From Thiosocius sp963808165 (GTDB lineage: Bacteria > Pseudomonadota > Gammaproteobacteria > Chromatiales > Chromatiaceae), in contig CAWEET010000005.1 in NCBI GenBank assembly GCA_963808165.1, forward strand, positions 62,001 through 126,000: a stretch of DNA of 64,000 nucleotides, given 5' to 3'. Made by a program: the position numbers and the translations under genes. Below the pieces are notes generated by a model that was given only the letters and a program-made list of their open reading frames with translations, ran no database searches and had not been told where the DNA came from. The first letter of the stretch is position 1, and each line of letters begins with the position of its first letter. Positions 25,539 to 34,463 of the stretch are shown here, piece after piece.

Positions 25539-26618
25539 TCATTCGAGGATCCAGCTGTCGGCATAGATCTGAGTGTGGGTGGGATCGAAGCGGATGCTGG
25601 CCCGGTCTTCGGGTATCGGCATGCCCTCCGGCACCAGTGCGCGCACCTTGTGGCCGGCAAAGTCGGTTTCGACGATCCGGTTGCGGCCGGTGTCGCGCAC
25701 GCTGACGATGTCCACCGGCAGGCCGCCGGCGGCATCCGGTTCGACGAATTTCACGAACTCCGGCCGCACGCCGAGTTCGAGTCTGGCCTCGACTGCCGGC
25801 TGGGCAATCCTGCGGGCGATGTCGATGTGATGCCCGGAGACGCGGGCCCCGCCCTCTGCCAGTTCGCAGGGCATCAGGTTCATCCCGGGCGAGCCGATGA
25901 AATGGCCGACGAAGGTGTGGCGAGGGCGTTCGAACAGCTCCACCGGGGTGCCCTGCTGCACGACCCAGCCTTCGTGCATGACGACCACCTTGTCGGCAAA
26001 GGTCAGGGCCTCGGTCTGGTCATGCGTGACGTAGATCATCGTTATTCCGACGCGCTGGTGAAGCTCCTTGAGCTTGGAACGCAGCTTCCATTTCAGGTGC
26101 GGGTCGATCACGGTGAGCGGCTCGTCAAACATGATCACATTGACGTCTTCGCGCACCAGGCCGCGCCCCAGGGAGATCTTCTGCTTGCCGTCGGCGGTAA
26201 GGCCGGCGGCCTTGTTGCCCAGCATGTCGGTGAGGTCGGTCATGTCCGCAACGGCACGCACGCGGGCGTCCACCTGCTTTTCCGGGACGCCACGATTGCG
26301 CAGTGGAAAGGCCAGGTTGTTGTAAACGGTCATGGTGTCGTAGACGACCGGGAACTGGAACACCTGCGCGATCTGGCGTTCCTCAGGGGTCTTGTCGTTG
26401 ACCTCAACGCCATCGAACAGGATGCTGCCTTCAGAGGGCGCAAGCAGCCCCGAGATGATGTTCAGCAGGGTGCTCTTGCCGCAGCCCGAGGGGCCCAGCA
26501 ATGCATAGGCGCCCCCGTCGTCCCAGACCAGGTCGACCTGTTTCAGCGCATAGTCGGCATCGGTCGCGGGGTTCGGCGAGTAGCTGTGGCGCAGGCCCTT
26601 CAGTTCGATTCGTGCCAC
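25539..26618 (-). CDS. Glycerol ABC importer ATPase with degenerate signature motif
   Basis: A 359-aa ATPase. I place the start at the GTG at 26618, preceded by AGGAG (26626-26630); the frame extends further only by reading into a repeat. Walker A is canonical (GPSGCGKST), as are Walker B (VIMFDEPL) and the H-loop (YVTHDQTEA), but the signature LSGGQ is replaced by TADGKQKIS. The C-terminal OB-type domain has GVRPEFVKFV. It should pair with the other ATPase (26781-27857), which has the opposite defects, to make one canonical and one degenerate ATP site. It corresponds to one of the two ATPases, GlpS and GlpT, of known glycerol importers. Confidence 0.88.
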   Translation of the reverse strand: MARIELKGLRHSYSPNPATDADYALKQVDLVWDDGGAYALLGPSGCGKSTLLNIISGLLAPSEGSILFDGVEVNDKTPEERQIAQVFQFPVVYDTMTVYNNLAFPLRNRGVPEKQVDARVRAVADMTDLTDMLGNKAAGLTADGKQKISLGRGLVREDVNVIMFDEPLTVIDPHLKWKLRSKLKELHQRVGITMIYVTHDQTEALTFADKVVVMHEGWVVQQGTPVELFERPRHTFVGHFIGSPGMNLMPCELAEGGARVSGHHIDIARRIAQPAVEARLELGVRPEFVKFVEPDAAGGLPVDIVSVRDTGRNRIVETDFAGHKVRALVPEGMPIPEDRASIRFDPTHTQIYADSWILE

Positions 26619-26631
26619 GGCTCGGCTCCTA

Positions 26632-26781
26632 GGGCCTGATTTGAGGGCCAACGCGGAGGGACAGACCGCATTTTCCGCAGGCTCGCGTTGCAGTTTCGCT
26701 CATGTACGGCAGGTTCACAGCGCCTGGTCCTGCAAAAAATGGGGTGCTGTCGACGGGCATCCGCACAGTATTGACAGGCCC
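26632..26781. repeat. 150-bp element with AGGGCCTG/CAGGCCCT ends between ATPase genes
   Basis: A 150-bp segment bounded by CTAGGGCCTG on the left and CAGGCCCTAG on the right, so CTAG occurs at both edges. The short ends match those of the elements at 150 and 1408, but the interior is different. It exactly fills the space between the two ATPase genes. The upstream gene's stop codon TAG lies in its right CTAG, and the downstream gene's ribosome-binding site abuts its left edge. Confidence 0.6.
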
Positions 26782-27857
26782 TAGCTATCCATCGCCGCGA
26801 CCAGGTCGCCTTGCATCGAGAACAGCATCGAGTGGTCGACATCGATGTGGAAGCGCGCCGTCTCGCCGACGCTGAAGGTGTGCACCCCGTGGGCCAGGGA
26901 GACCCAGGGCAGGCCCTGCAGGTCGAAGTGAACCATGGATTCCGAACCGGAGATCTCGGCAACCTGCACGGTGCCCTCGATGAAGGCGCCATCGTTACGG
27001 CCATTGGCGGGACTCACGTGATGCGGTCGTATGCCGAATTCGTAGCGGCCGTCGGTCAATGCAAGGAAGGCGCCACGCGCCTTCCAGCTGGTGCCGTCCG
27101 CGATGCTCAGCTGCTCCCCCTGCTTGCTGACAGGAATCGTGTTTATCGGAGGATCGGAGAAGACGCTGGCGGTGAGCCTGTCCACCGGGTGACGATAGAT
27201 ATGGCCGGTCGGTCCGAACTGTGTGATACGGCCTTCGTGCATGGCGGCGGTCCGGCCGCCCAGCAGCAGCGCCTCCGAGGGCTCGGTGGTCGCATAGACC
27301 ACGGTGCGTTCACGTGTGGCGAACAGCAGCGGGAGTTCTTCACGCAGTTCCTCGCGCAACTTGTAGTCCAGGTTGGCCAGGGGCTCGTCCAGCAATACCA
27401 GATCGGAGTCCTTCACCAGCGCGCGCGCCATCGCGCAGCGCTGTTGCTGGCCGCCGGAAAGCTCGGTCGGCCGGCGCTTCAGGAGCGCTTCCAGGCGCAG
27501 CAGTTCTGCTACGGATCCGACGCGCTTCTTGATCTCGGCGCGGCCGTGGCCAGCCAGTTTCAACGGCGACGCAATATTGTCGAACACGTTCATGTTCGGG
27601 TAATTGATGAACTGCTGGTACACCATGGACACATTGCGCTTTTGCACGGGGATGCCGGTGACATTGCGGCCGTTGAACCAGATCTCGCCCGAAGTCGGCT
27701 GAACCAGGCCCGCCATCAGGCGCATCAGCGAGGTCTTTCCGGCCAGCGTCGTGCCCAACAGGATGTTGAACCCGGTCGGCGCCAGTTCCACCGAGGTGTC
27801 GTAGATATGTGTCTGCCCATCCACGCTCAATGAGACATTCTTCAACGACAGCGACAT
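26781..27857 (-). CDS. Glycerol ABC importer ATPase with altered P-loop and no H-loop His
   Basis: A 358-aa ATPase starting at MSLSLKNVSL (27857); a longer frame begins at 27923 without support. The signature LSGGQQQR (about 133) and Walker B LVLLDEPLANLD are intact. Walker A is unusual (LLGTTLAGKTSL, about 31-42), and the H-loop reads YATTEPSEA, so the catalytic His is replaced by Thr. These are the complementary defects to those of the 25539-26618 ATPase. The stop codon TAG overlaps the CTAG at the edge of the neighbouring repeat. It is the second gene of the leftward glycerol operon, 160 bases after the solute-binding protein. Confidence 0.88.
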   Translation of the reverse strand: MSLSLKNVSLSVDGQTHIYDTSVELAPTGFNILLGTTLAGKTSLMRLMAGLVQPTSGEIWFNGRNVTGIPVQKRNVSMVYQQFINYPNMNVFDNIASPLKLAGHGRAEIKKRVGSVAELLRLEALLKRRPTELSGGQQQRCAMARALVKDSDLVLLDEPLANLDYKLREELREELPLLFATRERTVVYATTEPSEALLLGGRTAAMHEGRITQFGPTGHIYRHPVDRLTASVFSDPPINTIPVSKQGEQLSIADGTSWKARGAFLALTDGRYEFGIRPHHVSPANGRNDGAFIEGTVQVAEISGSESMVHFDLQGLPWVSLAHGVHTFSVGETARFHIDVDHSMLFSMQGDLVAAMDS

Positions 27858-28017
27858 GCCGGTTTTCTCTCGTCCGTTGCTTGCGCCTATTGGTTGCCCC
27901 ACCAACAGGCACTGATCGATCAAGCGGCCATCGCTGGCGTACCGGGGCCTTGGGCCTTGATACGGATGGGAGGTCGCCGGGCGCCTCCGTGCGCCCGGGC
28001 GGCTTCAGGCCGAGCCC

Positions 28018-29757
28018 TCAGTTGGACCAGCGCTTGATCAGCTCTTCATAGGCGATGGTTTCGCCCTGCGGCTTCTCGTTGGCCAGCTTGGCCTTGGCGC
28101 CACCCTTGCCGAGCCATTCGGATGCCGGCTTTTCTTCGTTCAGGCGCGGGCCACAGCCACCATAGACCTTGGCCTTCTCGTCGGCTCGCTGCATGCGGGC
28201 CATGACCTGATCCATCTCGTTGGCGAGCCGGTCCATGGCCTGCTGCGGGGAGAAGGCGCCGGAGTTCACGTCACCGATGTTCTGCCACCAGAGCTGCGCC
28301 AGCTTCGGGTAATCGGGTACGTTGACGCCGGTGGGCGACCACAGCACGCGGTCGGGTGAGCGATAGAACTCGACCAGGCCGCCCAGATTTGGGGCCCGCT
28401 CGGTGAACGACTCATGGTTGATGGTCGAATCGCGGATGAAGGTCAGGCCCACGTGAGACTTCTTCACGTCGACGGTCTTGGAGACGACGAACTGGGCATA
28501 AAGCCACGCGGCCTTGCGGCGGTCGACCGGGGTCGACTCGAACAGCGTCCACGAGCCGGCGTCCTGGTAACCCAGCTTCTGGCCTTTTTCCCAGTATGGG
28601 CCGTGCGGCGAGGGTGCCATGCGCCACAAGGGCTTGCCCGCATCGTCCACGGTGTTATTGCCCTCGGACTTGGGGGCGACCATCGAGGCGGTAAACGCCG
28701 TGTACCAGAAGATCTGCTGGGCCACGTTGCCCTGGGACAGGGCCGGCAGCGACTGATAGAAATCGTAGTCGGCGGCGCCGGGCGGTGCATACTTGCGCAG
28801 CCACTCGTCCCACTTGCGGATCGCATAGACCGCGGCCGGGCCATTGGTGCCGCCACCGCGGGTCACGGAAGCGCCGGCGGGGTTGCAGGAGCCTTCCTCC
28901 ATGCGGATGCCCCATTCGTCGATCGGGATGCCGTTGGGCAGTCCCTTGGAGCCGGCGCCGGCCATCGACAGCCAGGCGTCGGTCATGCGCCAGCCGAGAT
29001 CGGGTGCGCGCTTGCCGTAGTCCATGTGGCCGTAGACACGAACGCCGTCGACCTCCTTGACGTCTTCCGAGAAGAACTCGGCGATGTCTTCATAGGCGGA
29101 CCAGTTCACCGGCACCCCGAGCTCGTAGCCGTACTTTTCTTTAAAGCGCTTCTTCAGGTCGGGGCGATCGAACCAGTCTTTGCGAAACCAGTAGAGGTTC
29201 GCGAACTGCTGATCGGGCAGCTGGTACAGCTTGCCGTCGGGACCCGTGGTGAACGACTTGCCGACGAAGTCGTCCACATCCAGATTCGGGTTGGTGACGT
29301 CCCTGCCTTCCCCGGCCATCCAGTCGCTCAGATTCACCGCCAGCTGCAGGCGCGAGTGCGTGCCGATCAGGTCGGAGTCGTTGATGTAGGCATCGTACAG
29401 ATTGCGCTTGGTCTGCATCTGCGTCTGCACCGCCTGGACCACCTCGCCTTCACCGAGGAGTTGATGGTTCACCTTGATGCCGGTGATCTCCTCGAAGGCC
29501 TTGGTCAGCGTCTTGGATTCGTATTCGTGGGTGGGGATGGTCTCGGAAAGGACGTTGATCTCCATGCCTTTGAACGGAGCGGCCGCGTTGGCGAACCATT
29601 CCATTTCTTCCATCTGTTGTTCTTTTGAGAGGGCCGACGGCTGGAACTCCTTGTCGATCCATTTCTTGGCCGCGGACGTGTCGGCGTGGGCGACGCCGGC
29701 CAGCAGGGTTGATGTCACCAGGGACATCGTGGCGACCAGCATTCGATGACTGGGCAT
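28018..29757 (-). CDS. Glycerol ABC importer solute-binding protein
   Basis: A 579-aa periplasmic protein, much longer than usual sugar-binding proteins, as is typical of the glycerol importer's binding subunit. The signal peptide ends at VAHA (about residue 25), followed by DTSAAKKWIDKEFQPS. GAGDGK-type sugar motifs are absent; instead YGHMDYGKRAPDLGWRMTDAW and GGGTNGPAAVYAIRKWDEW are characteristic. The ATG at 29757 has GAGGAGAG about 7 bases upstream. It is the first gene of the leftward operon and faces glpR across the palindromic operator region, implying GlpR control. Confidence 0.9.
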   Translation of the reverse strand: MPSHRMLVATMSLVTSTLLAGVAHADTSAAKKWIDKEFQPSALSKEQQMEEMEWFANAAAPFKGMEINVLSETIPTHEYESKTLTKAFEEITGIKVNHQLLGEGEVVQAVQTQMQTKRNLYDAYINDSDLIGTHSRLQLAVNLSDWMAGEGRDVTNPNLDVDDFVGKSFTTGPDGKLYQLPDQQFANLYWFRKDWFDRPDLKKRFKEKYGYELGVPVNWSAYEDIAEFFSEDVKEVDGVRVYGHMDYGKRAPDLGWRMTDAWLSMAGAGSKGLPNGIPIDEWGIRMEEGSCNPAGASVTRGGGTNGPAAVYAIRKWDEWLRKYAPPGAADYDFYQSLPALSQGNVAQQIFWYTAFTASMVAPKSEGNNTVDDAGKPLWRMAPSPHGPYWEKGQKLGYQDAGSWTLFESTPVDRRKAAWLYAQFVVSKTVDVKKSHVGLTFIRDSTINHESFTERAPNLGGLVEFYRSPDRVLWSPTGVNVPDYPKLAQLWWQNIGDVNSGAFSPQQAMDRLANEMDQVMARMQRADEKAKVYGGCGPRLNEEKPASEWLGKGGAKAKLANEKPQGETIAYEELIKRWSN

Positions 29758-29812
29758 GGTGTCTCTCCTCGCGGGATGGTTGTTGTTTATTCAGGCTGCA
29801 TCGGCAATTTAA

Positions 29813-29839
29813 GCGAAAAAAAACGAATGTCAAACGAAA
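29813..29839. promoter_or_regulatory. Three phased CGAA direct repeats (putative GlpR site)
   Basis: CGAA occurs at 29813, 29825 and 29836 within an A-rich segment (GCGAAAAAAAACGAA, TCAAACGAAA). The 12- and 11-base spacing places the copies on one face of the helix. DeoR-family regulators such as GlpR bind TTCG/CGAA-containing repeats. The position, just upstream of the binding-protein gene, suits repression of the importer operon. Confidence 0.45.
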
Positions 29840-30001
29840 TGCAAGGAATTAGCATTTCAGGGAATTGGAATCTTTGTGTATTCCGATTAGGTGTTTTCGC
29901 AGCGCCGCCTCCGTACAAGTGTAGTCTACAAATTTTCCAATGAAGAAATGGTTTTTGGTGGTCATCTGTTCGCTCGCCGGATTAGCGGGCGAACGGGCCT
30001 G

Positions 30002-30044
30002 ATCACTTTCGTTTCGAAAAAGTTCTTTTCAAAACGAAAGTGAT
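30002..30044. promoter_or_regulatory. 43-bp palindrome in the glpR/importer divergent promoter
   Basis: Two 19-base arms, ATCACTTTCGTTTCGAAAA and TTTTCAAAACGAAAGTGAT, flank the loop AGTTC with only one mismatched pair. The arms contain TTCG/CGAA, the core of GlpR operators. The palindrome lies just before glpR, which suggests autoregulation. A second, shorter hairpin (GTTCGCTCGC/GCGGGCGAAC, 29968-29994) lies next to it. Confidence 0.6.
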
Positions 30045-30090
30045 ACGAAATAATGCGAACCAGGCCTTGAATCCGGGTGAATGGCAGCAG

Positions 30091-30873
30091 ATGCAGGCGC
30101 TGAGTCCGCGACAGACCGAGATCGTCAAGCTGGCACGCAGCGCTGGCCGGGTGGCTGTGGACGACCTGGTGGCCCGCTTCGAGGTCACGCCGCAGACCAT
30201 CCGCAAGGATCTGAACGAATTGTGTGAACTGGGCGTGTTGCAGCGTTTTCACGGCGGGGCGATGTTTGCCGCCGGCGTGGCCAACGTCGGATATGAGAGC
30301 CGTCGGAACATCTCCTCGCAGGCCAAACGGATGATCGGCGAGCGCGCCGCGCAGCTGATTCCGAACAACTGCTCCCTGTTCATCAATATCGGCACCACCA
30401 CCGAAGAGGTGGCGCGTGCGCTGGGGAATCATCAGGGTCTGATGGTGATCACCAACAATCTCAACGTCGCCCAGTTGTTGCGCGGGCAACCGCACATCGA
30501 GGTGATCGTGGCCGGCGGCGTGCTGCGGCATGCCGACGGCGGTGTGGTGGGGGAGGCCGCAGTCGAGTTCATCCGGCAGTTCAAGGTCGATTTCGCGGTC
30601 ATGGGCGTGTCCGGGATCGATCCCGATGGCTCCCTGCTGGACTATGACTTTCGCGAGGTGAGCGTGTCGCGGGCCATCATGGCCGCCAGTCGACGCTCCA
30701 TACTTGTCGCCGATGCGATGAAATTCTCCCGGTCCGCACCGGTGCGCATCGGTCATATCGCCGACCTCGATTTCTTCGTCACCGACCGGGCCCCCGAGGC
30801 CGAGTTCTCGCGGATCTGTGCAGAGAGCGACGTCACCGTCGAGCTGGTCGTCGACGCCGGAAAGGAGCAATAG
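30091..30873 (+). CDS. glpR: Glycerol-3-phosphate regulon repressor (DeoR family)
   Basis: A 260-aa DeoR-family repressor. The N-terminal helix-turn-helix is VAVDDLVARFEVTPQTIRKDLNELCELGVLQRFHGGA (about 20-56), almost the family consensus. The C-terminal phosphosugar-binding domain has INIGTTTEEVA and VVGEAAVEF. I chose the ATG at 30091 (MQALSPRQTEIV) because it aligns with the usual start; a GTG at 30040 is in frame but lies inside the palindrome arm. glpD follows 2 bases after the stop. Glycerol 3-phosphate is the expected inducer, and the targets are this operon and the divergent importer. Confidence 0.9.
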   Translation: MQALSPRQTEIVKLARSAGRVAVDDLVARFEVTPQTIRKDLNELCELGVLQRFHGGAMFAAGVANVGYESRRNISSQAKRMIGERAAQLIPNNCSLFINIGTTTEEVARALGNHQGLMVITNNLNVAQLLRGQPHIEVIVAGGVLRHADGGVVGEAAVEFIRQFKVDFAVMGVSGIDPDGSLLDYDFREVSVSRAIMAASRRSILVADAMKFSRSAPVRIGHIADLDFFVTDRAPEAEFSRICAESDVTVELVVDAGKEQ

Positions 30874-30875
30874 CA

Positions 30876-32471
30876 GTGAGTGTAACGACCATCGATCGCG
30901 GGTCCCTGTCCCGGCCGGAGTCCCTGGACAGGCTGAGGCGGACCCGTCGATTCGATCTGCTCGTGGTCGGTGGCGGCGCCACGGGCCTGGGGGTCGCACT
31001 CGATGCCGCCACGCGGGGGCTGTCGGTCGCCTTGCTGGAGCGTGACGACTTTGCCAAGGGGACCTCCTCGCGCGCCACCAAGCTGGTGCATGGTGGGGTT
31101 CGTTATCTTGCCCAGGGCAACCTCGGCCTCGTCAGGGAGGCGCTGCGCGAGCGCAAGGCGATACTGGGCAATGCGCCGCACCTGGCGCAGCCGCTGTCGT
31201 TCCTGGTGCCCGCATTCGGGCTGAAGGGACGTCTGTGGGGCAGGCCGTTCTACGCAACCGGCTTGATGATGTACGGGCTGTTGGCGGGCAAAGCCGGCCT
31301 GGGTGACACGCATCTTCTCAATCGGGCCGAGACCCTCGCGACCATGCCGGGCGTCCGCACCGATGAACTGGTCGGTGCCGTGCAGTACTGGGACGGCCAG
31401 TTCGACGATGCCCGGCTGGCCGTTGCGCTGGCCCGCACTGCGGCAGCCCATGGTGCCGTGGTGTTGAACCATTGCGCTGTCCGGGGCCTGTTGCACGCGG
31501 ATGGCAAGGTCAACGGCGCTTCGATTATCGATGCACAGACTGGCGAGGGCATCGATGTCCATGCCGGCTGCATCGTCAATGCGACAGGTGTGTGGGTGGA
31601 CGAGCTGCGGCGCATGGATGTCGATGAGCAGAGTCACATGGTCTCGCCGAGTCAGGGTATCCACCTGGTGGTGGACCGCGAGTTTCTGCCGGGAGATAGC
31701 GCCCTGCTGGTCCCCAAGACCGATGACGGGCGGGTCATGTTCGCCGTGCCCTGGCTTGGCAAGGTGCTTCTCGGCACGACCGACACACCGCGCGATACCA
31801 TCGAGTCCGAACCCACACCGCTCGCAGACGAAGTGGACTTCATTCTGAGCGAGGCGGGCAAGTACCTAGCGCACGCGCCGTCGGCATCCGACGTGCGCTC
31901 GATCTGGGGTGGCGTGCGGCCGCTGGTCAGTCCGCCCCGAGCCGCGGCGGCGAACACCAAGGACATCTCGCGCGAGCACGTTATCTTGGTGGACAAGTCC
32001 GGCCTCGTGACAGTGAGCGGCGGCAAATGGACAACCTACCGGGCCATGGCCGAAGACGTCATCGGGCGCTGCCTGGAGGCCGGTCTGCTCGAGCCCGGCG
32101 AACCCTGCCGCACCATCGATCTTCCGCTGATTGGTGCGCCGGAGACGGCAAGCCACAAGATCAGCGATCCGCCGGGCGCCCACCTGTACGGCACGGAGGC
32201 CGCACTGCTGGACGATTTGCCGGGTCATCAGCGGGAATTGGGCATGGGTTTGACAGAGGCGATGGTTCGCTTTGCCGTACGCCATGAAGCGGCCCGGACG
32301 GTGGAAGACGTACTGGCCCGTCGGTCGCGGATATTGTTTCTGGATGCGGAGCTGGCCGCAACATTGGCTGAAGAAGTCGCCTCGATAATGGCTGAAGAAC
32401 TCGGAGCGGCGAAGGAAGATGTGGCCGGGTTCAAGAAGCTGGCCCGGCGTTACCGAACCATGCCGGGGTGA
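30876..32471 (+). CDS. glpD: Aerobic glycerol-3-phosphate dehydrogenase
   Basis: A 531-aa membrane-associated flavoenzyme oxidising sn-glycerol 3-phosphate to dihydroxyacetone phosphate with transfer of electrons to quinone. The FAD motif LLVVGGGATGLGVALDAATRG is at about 28-48. The FAD-dependent G3P dehydrogenase signature TSSRATKLVHGGVRYL is at about 63-78, and GGKWTTYRAMAED at about 380. The length fits GlpD (about 500-550). The GTG start is preceded by AAAGGAG with suitable spacing and lies 2 bases after glpR, so the two are co-transcribed. It completes the pathway importer, GlpK, GlpD. Confidence 0.95.
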   Translation: MSVTTIDRGSLSRPESLDRLRRTRRFDLLVVGGGATGLGVALDAATRGLSVALLERDDFAKGTSSRATKLVHGGVRYLAQGNLGLVREALRERKAILGNAPHLAQPLSFLVPAFGLKGRLWGRPFYATGLMMYGLLAGKAGLGDTHLLNRAETLATMPGVRTDELVGAVQYWDGQFDDARLAVALARTAAAHGAVVLNHCAVRGLLHADGKVNGASIIDAQTGEGIDVHAGCIVNATGVWVDELRRMDVDEQSHMVSPSQGIHLVVDREFLPGDSALLVPKTDDGRVMFAVPWLGKVLLGTTDTPRDTIESEPTPLADEVDFILSEAGKYLAHAPSASDVRSIWGGVRPLVSPPRAAAANTKDISREHVILVDKSGLVTVSGGKWTTYRAMAEDVIGRCLEAGLLEPGEPCRTIDLPLIGAPETASHKISDPPGAHLYGTEAALLDDLPGHQRELGMGLTEAMVRFAVRHEAARTVEDVLARRSRILFLDAELAATLAEEVASIMAEELGAAKEDVAGFKKLARRYRTMPG

Positions 32472-32589
32472 TGCCTTATTTTGCCAGCCATCGGCAATCG
32501 AACACGCCGGTGCGCTCGGCCTGAAGTCGCTGCCATCGGTCCGACGTTCGGATGCCTGCGAAGTCTCTGCAAACACAATACAGTGCCAG

Positions 32590-33723
32590 ATGGATAATCT
32601 GCTCGAAACGCCCCAAGGCCGGTTTAGCCTGCAACGTCTCCCGAGGCGTCCGCGGGAACTGCTGCGCGCCTGGGATGCCGCCGACGAGTACCTCTTGCAA
32701 CATCTGGCGGAAACAGCCGGGTTGTCCGACGGCCACCGCGTGCTGATCGTCAATGACGCCTTCGGCGCACTCGCTGTGGCGTTGTATGCCTGTCACCCGC
32801 TGGCGCTGTCCGACTCCTGCTTGTCGCAGGCCGCCACACGACTCAACCTGGCCGAAAACGGCCTGCCGGAAGACGGCGTGCGGCTTTCCAGCAGCCTGGA
32901 GACGCCGCAAGGGCCTTTCGATTGGATCCTGGTCAAGGTGCCGAAGACGCTGGCACTGCTCGAGGATCAATTGACCCGCCTGCGACCGCAGATGACCGGC
33001 TCGACCCGCGTGATCGCGGCCGGCATGGTCAAGGGGCTCACGCCAAGGGTTTGGGAACTGCTCGAACGCCTGGTCGGGCCGACCACGACATCGCGTGCCC
33101 GCAAGAAGGCGCGTCTGATCTTTGCCGATGTGGATCCGAAGCTGAAGGTGCCACCCTCGCCCTATCCGGTCGAGTACCGCCTGGAGGGTACCGATTATCT
33201 GATCAGCAACCATGCCAACGTCTTTTCGCGCGACAGTCTCGATATCGGCACACGATTTTTCCTGCAGCATCTGCCCATTCGCTCAGATGCCAGAGACATC
33301 GTCGATCTCGGTTGTGGCAACGGCGTGGTGGGCCTGATCGCTGCCGAGAAGAACCGGCAGGCGATGATCCACTTCGTCGACGAGTCCTACATGGCCGTCG
33401 ATTCGGCACGGCAGAACTTCAGGAATGCATTCGGGACGAGCCGCAAGGCCAGCTTTCGCGTCGCTGACGGCCTGTCCGACAGCAATCACGATACCTGCGA
33501 TCTGGTGCTGTGCAATCCGCCGTTTCATCTGCACAGTGCAGTGGGCGACCAGATCGCCCTGCGCATGTTTCGCCAGTCGCACAGGGCGCTGCGCAAGGGT
33601 GGCGAGTTGTGGGTGATCGGCAACCGCCACCTGGGCTACCATGTGAGTCTCAGGCGCCTGTTTGCCAGCGTGCAACTGGTGGCTTCCAACAAGAAGTTCG
33701 TGGTGCTGCGGGCGCGCAAGTAG
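32590..33723 (+). CDS. rlmG: 23S rRNA (guanine-N2) methyltransferase RlmG
   Basis: A 377-aa protein, close to the ~378 aa of E. coli RlmG, which methylates G1835 of 23S rRNA. The start MDNLLETPQGRF at 32590 matches the family; the open frame begins earlier but overlaps glpD. The N-terminal half is the diverged pseudo-methyltransferase domain. The C-terminal half is catalytic, with the SAM motif VDLGCGNGVVGL (about 238) and the NPPF motif (about 307) that positions the guanine amino group. It is 118 bases after glpD and possibly independent. Confidence 0.93.
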   Translation: MDNLLETPQGRFSLQRLPRRPRELLRAWDAADEYLLQHLAETAGLSDGHRVLIVNDAFGALAVALYACHPLALSDSCLSQAATRLNLAENGLPEDGVRLSSSLETPQGPFDWILVKVPKTLALLEDQLTRLRPQMTGSTRVIAAGMVKGLTPRVWELLERLVGPTTTSRARKKARLIFADVDPKLKVPPSPYPVEYRLEGTDYLISNHANVFSRDSLDIGTRFFLQHLPIRSDARDIVDLGCGNGVVGLIAAEKNRQAMIHFVDESYMAVDSARQNFRNAFGTSRKASFRVADGLSDSNHDTCDLVLCNPPFHLHSAVGDQIALRMFRQSHRALRKGGELWVIGNRHLGYHVSLRRLFASVQLVASNKKFVVLRARK

Positions 33724-33726
33724 GGG

Positions 33727-34263
33727 CTAACGCAATTGCTCGAGCGTGAAATGAATGCTGGCGTCCTTATTCGAAAACCAGATCTCACCATCCTGCACAG
33801 TGCATTGCAGATCCATGTTGCGCTGTGCGAATGATGCAAGCTGTTCACCAATACCTTCCGGTAGCTTGAACACCGACAGGTGGGCGAAGCGTTCGAGTTT
33901 CTCTGAGATCTGCTTCCACCAGACACTGGCTGCGCGATGCTGGAAGCAATAGACGATTACCCGGTCGGATCTGGAGCAGCCCTTTTTGATGCGCTTCTCG
34001 TCCGGTTGTCCTATCTCTACCCAAAGGGTGATATCGCCACCGAGCGAGCGTTGCCACAGGTCGGGTTCGTCGTCCTGGCTGACTCCGCGGGTAAAGCCCA
34101 GCTGTTCGTCGGCGTTGAGTGCGAACGCCAGCAGACGCACCATCATGCGCTCGTCCGTCTCGGATGGATGGCGCGCAACCGTCAGACTATGGGCCTGATA
34201 GTAACCGCGGTCCAGGTCAGATACCTGGAGTGCACATCGATAGATCGTTGAACTCAGCGCCAT
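33727..34263 (-). CDS. yaeQ: YaeQ family protein
   Basis: A 178-aa protein starting MALSSTIYRCALQVSDLDRGYY. It contains HPSETDERMMVRLLAFALNA (about 32-51), the highly conserved YaeQ segment, and IGQPDEKRIKKGC (about 84-96). YaeQ proteins have a PD-(D/E)xK nuclease-like fold and were noted as suppressors of loss of the antiterminator RfaH, but their biochemical role is unsettled. It is convergent with rlmG (3 bases between the stops). The length fits the family (about 180). Confidence 0.92.
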   Translation of the reverse strand: MALSSTIYRCALQVSDLDRGYYQAHSLTVARHPSETDERMMVRLLAFALNADEQLGFTRGVSQDDEPDLWQRSLGGDITLWVEIGQPDEKRIKKGCSRSDRVIVYCFQHRAASVWWKQISEKLERFAHLSVFKLPEGIGEQLASFAQRNMDLQCTVQDGEIWFSNKDASIHFTLEQLR

Positions 34264-34305
34264 GATCGGGATTTTCGTCCTGTTGTTGCACTGGTAGCTA
34301 CTTTA

Positions 34306-34463
34306 GGGCACCTCTAACAATCCATAGACGGCATCTTGAACGACCTAATCCGCGCTCTCTGCGTTGCAGACTTTCGCAATAGCCAGCTATTACCTGCGGT
34401 CTTCGCCTTGATGTCCCGAATGATGTCGCCCAATCTGCGCACCCAGGATTATTAGAGATGCCC
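34306..34463. repeat. ~158-bp MITE, copy B (inverted)
   Basis: Same element as 17258-17416 in the opposite orientation: the left end reads GGGCACCTCTAACAATCC and the right end is the complement of GGGCATCTCTAATAATCC. Flanks are TTA and TGA. It lies upstream of yaeQ and does not interrupt a recognisable gene. Confidence 0.85.

Noticed and set aside
28414..29628. Long rightward frame (404 aa) antisense to the glycerol-binding protein
   Set aside because: Typical antisense frame in GC-rich DNA; the protein on the other strand is strongly conserved and has a proper start and signal peptide.
30040..30090. GTG at 30040 as glpR start
   Set aside because: It lies in the right arm of the palindrome and adds 17 residues not seen in the family; the ATG at 30091 fits better.
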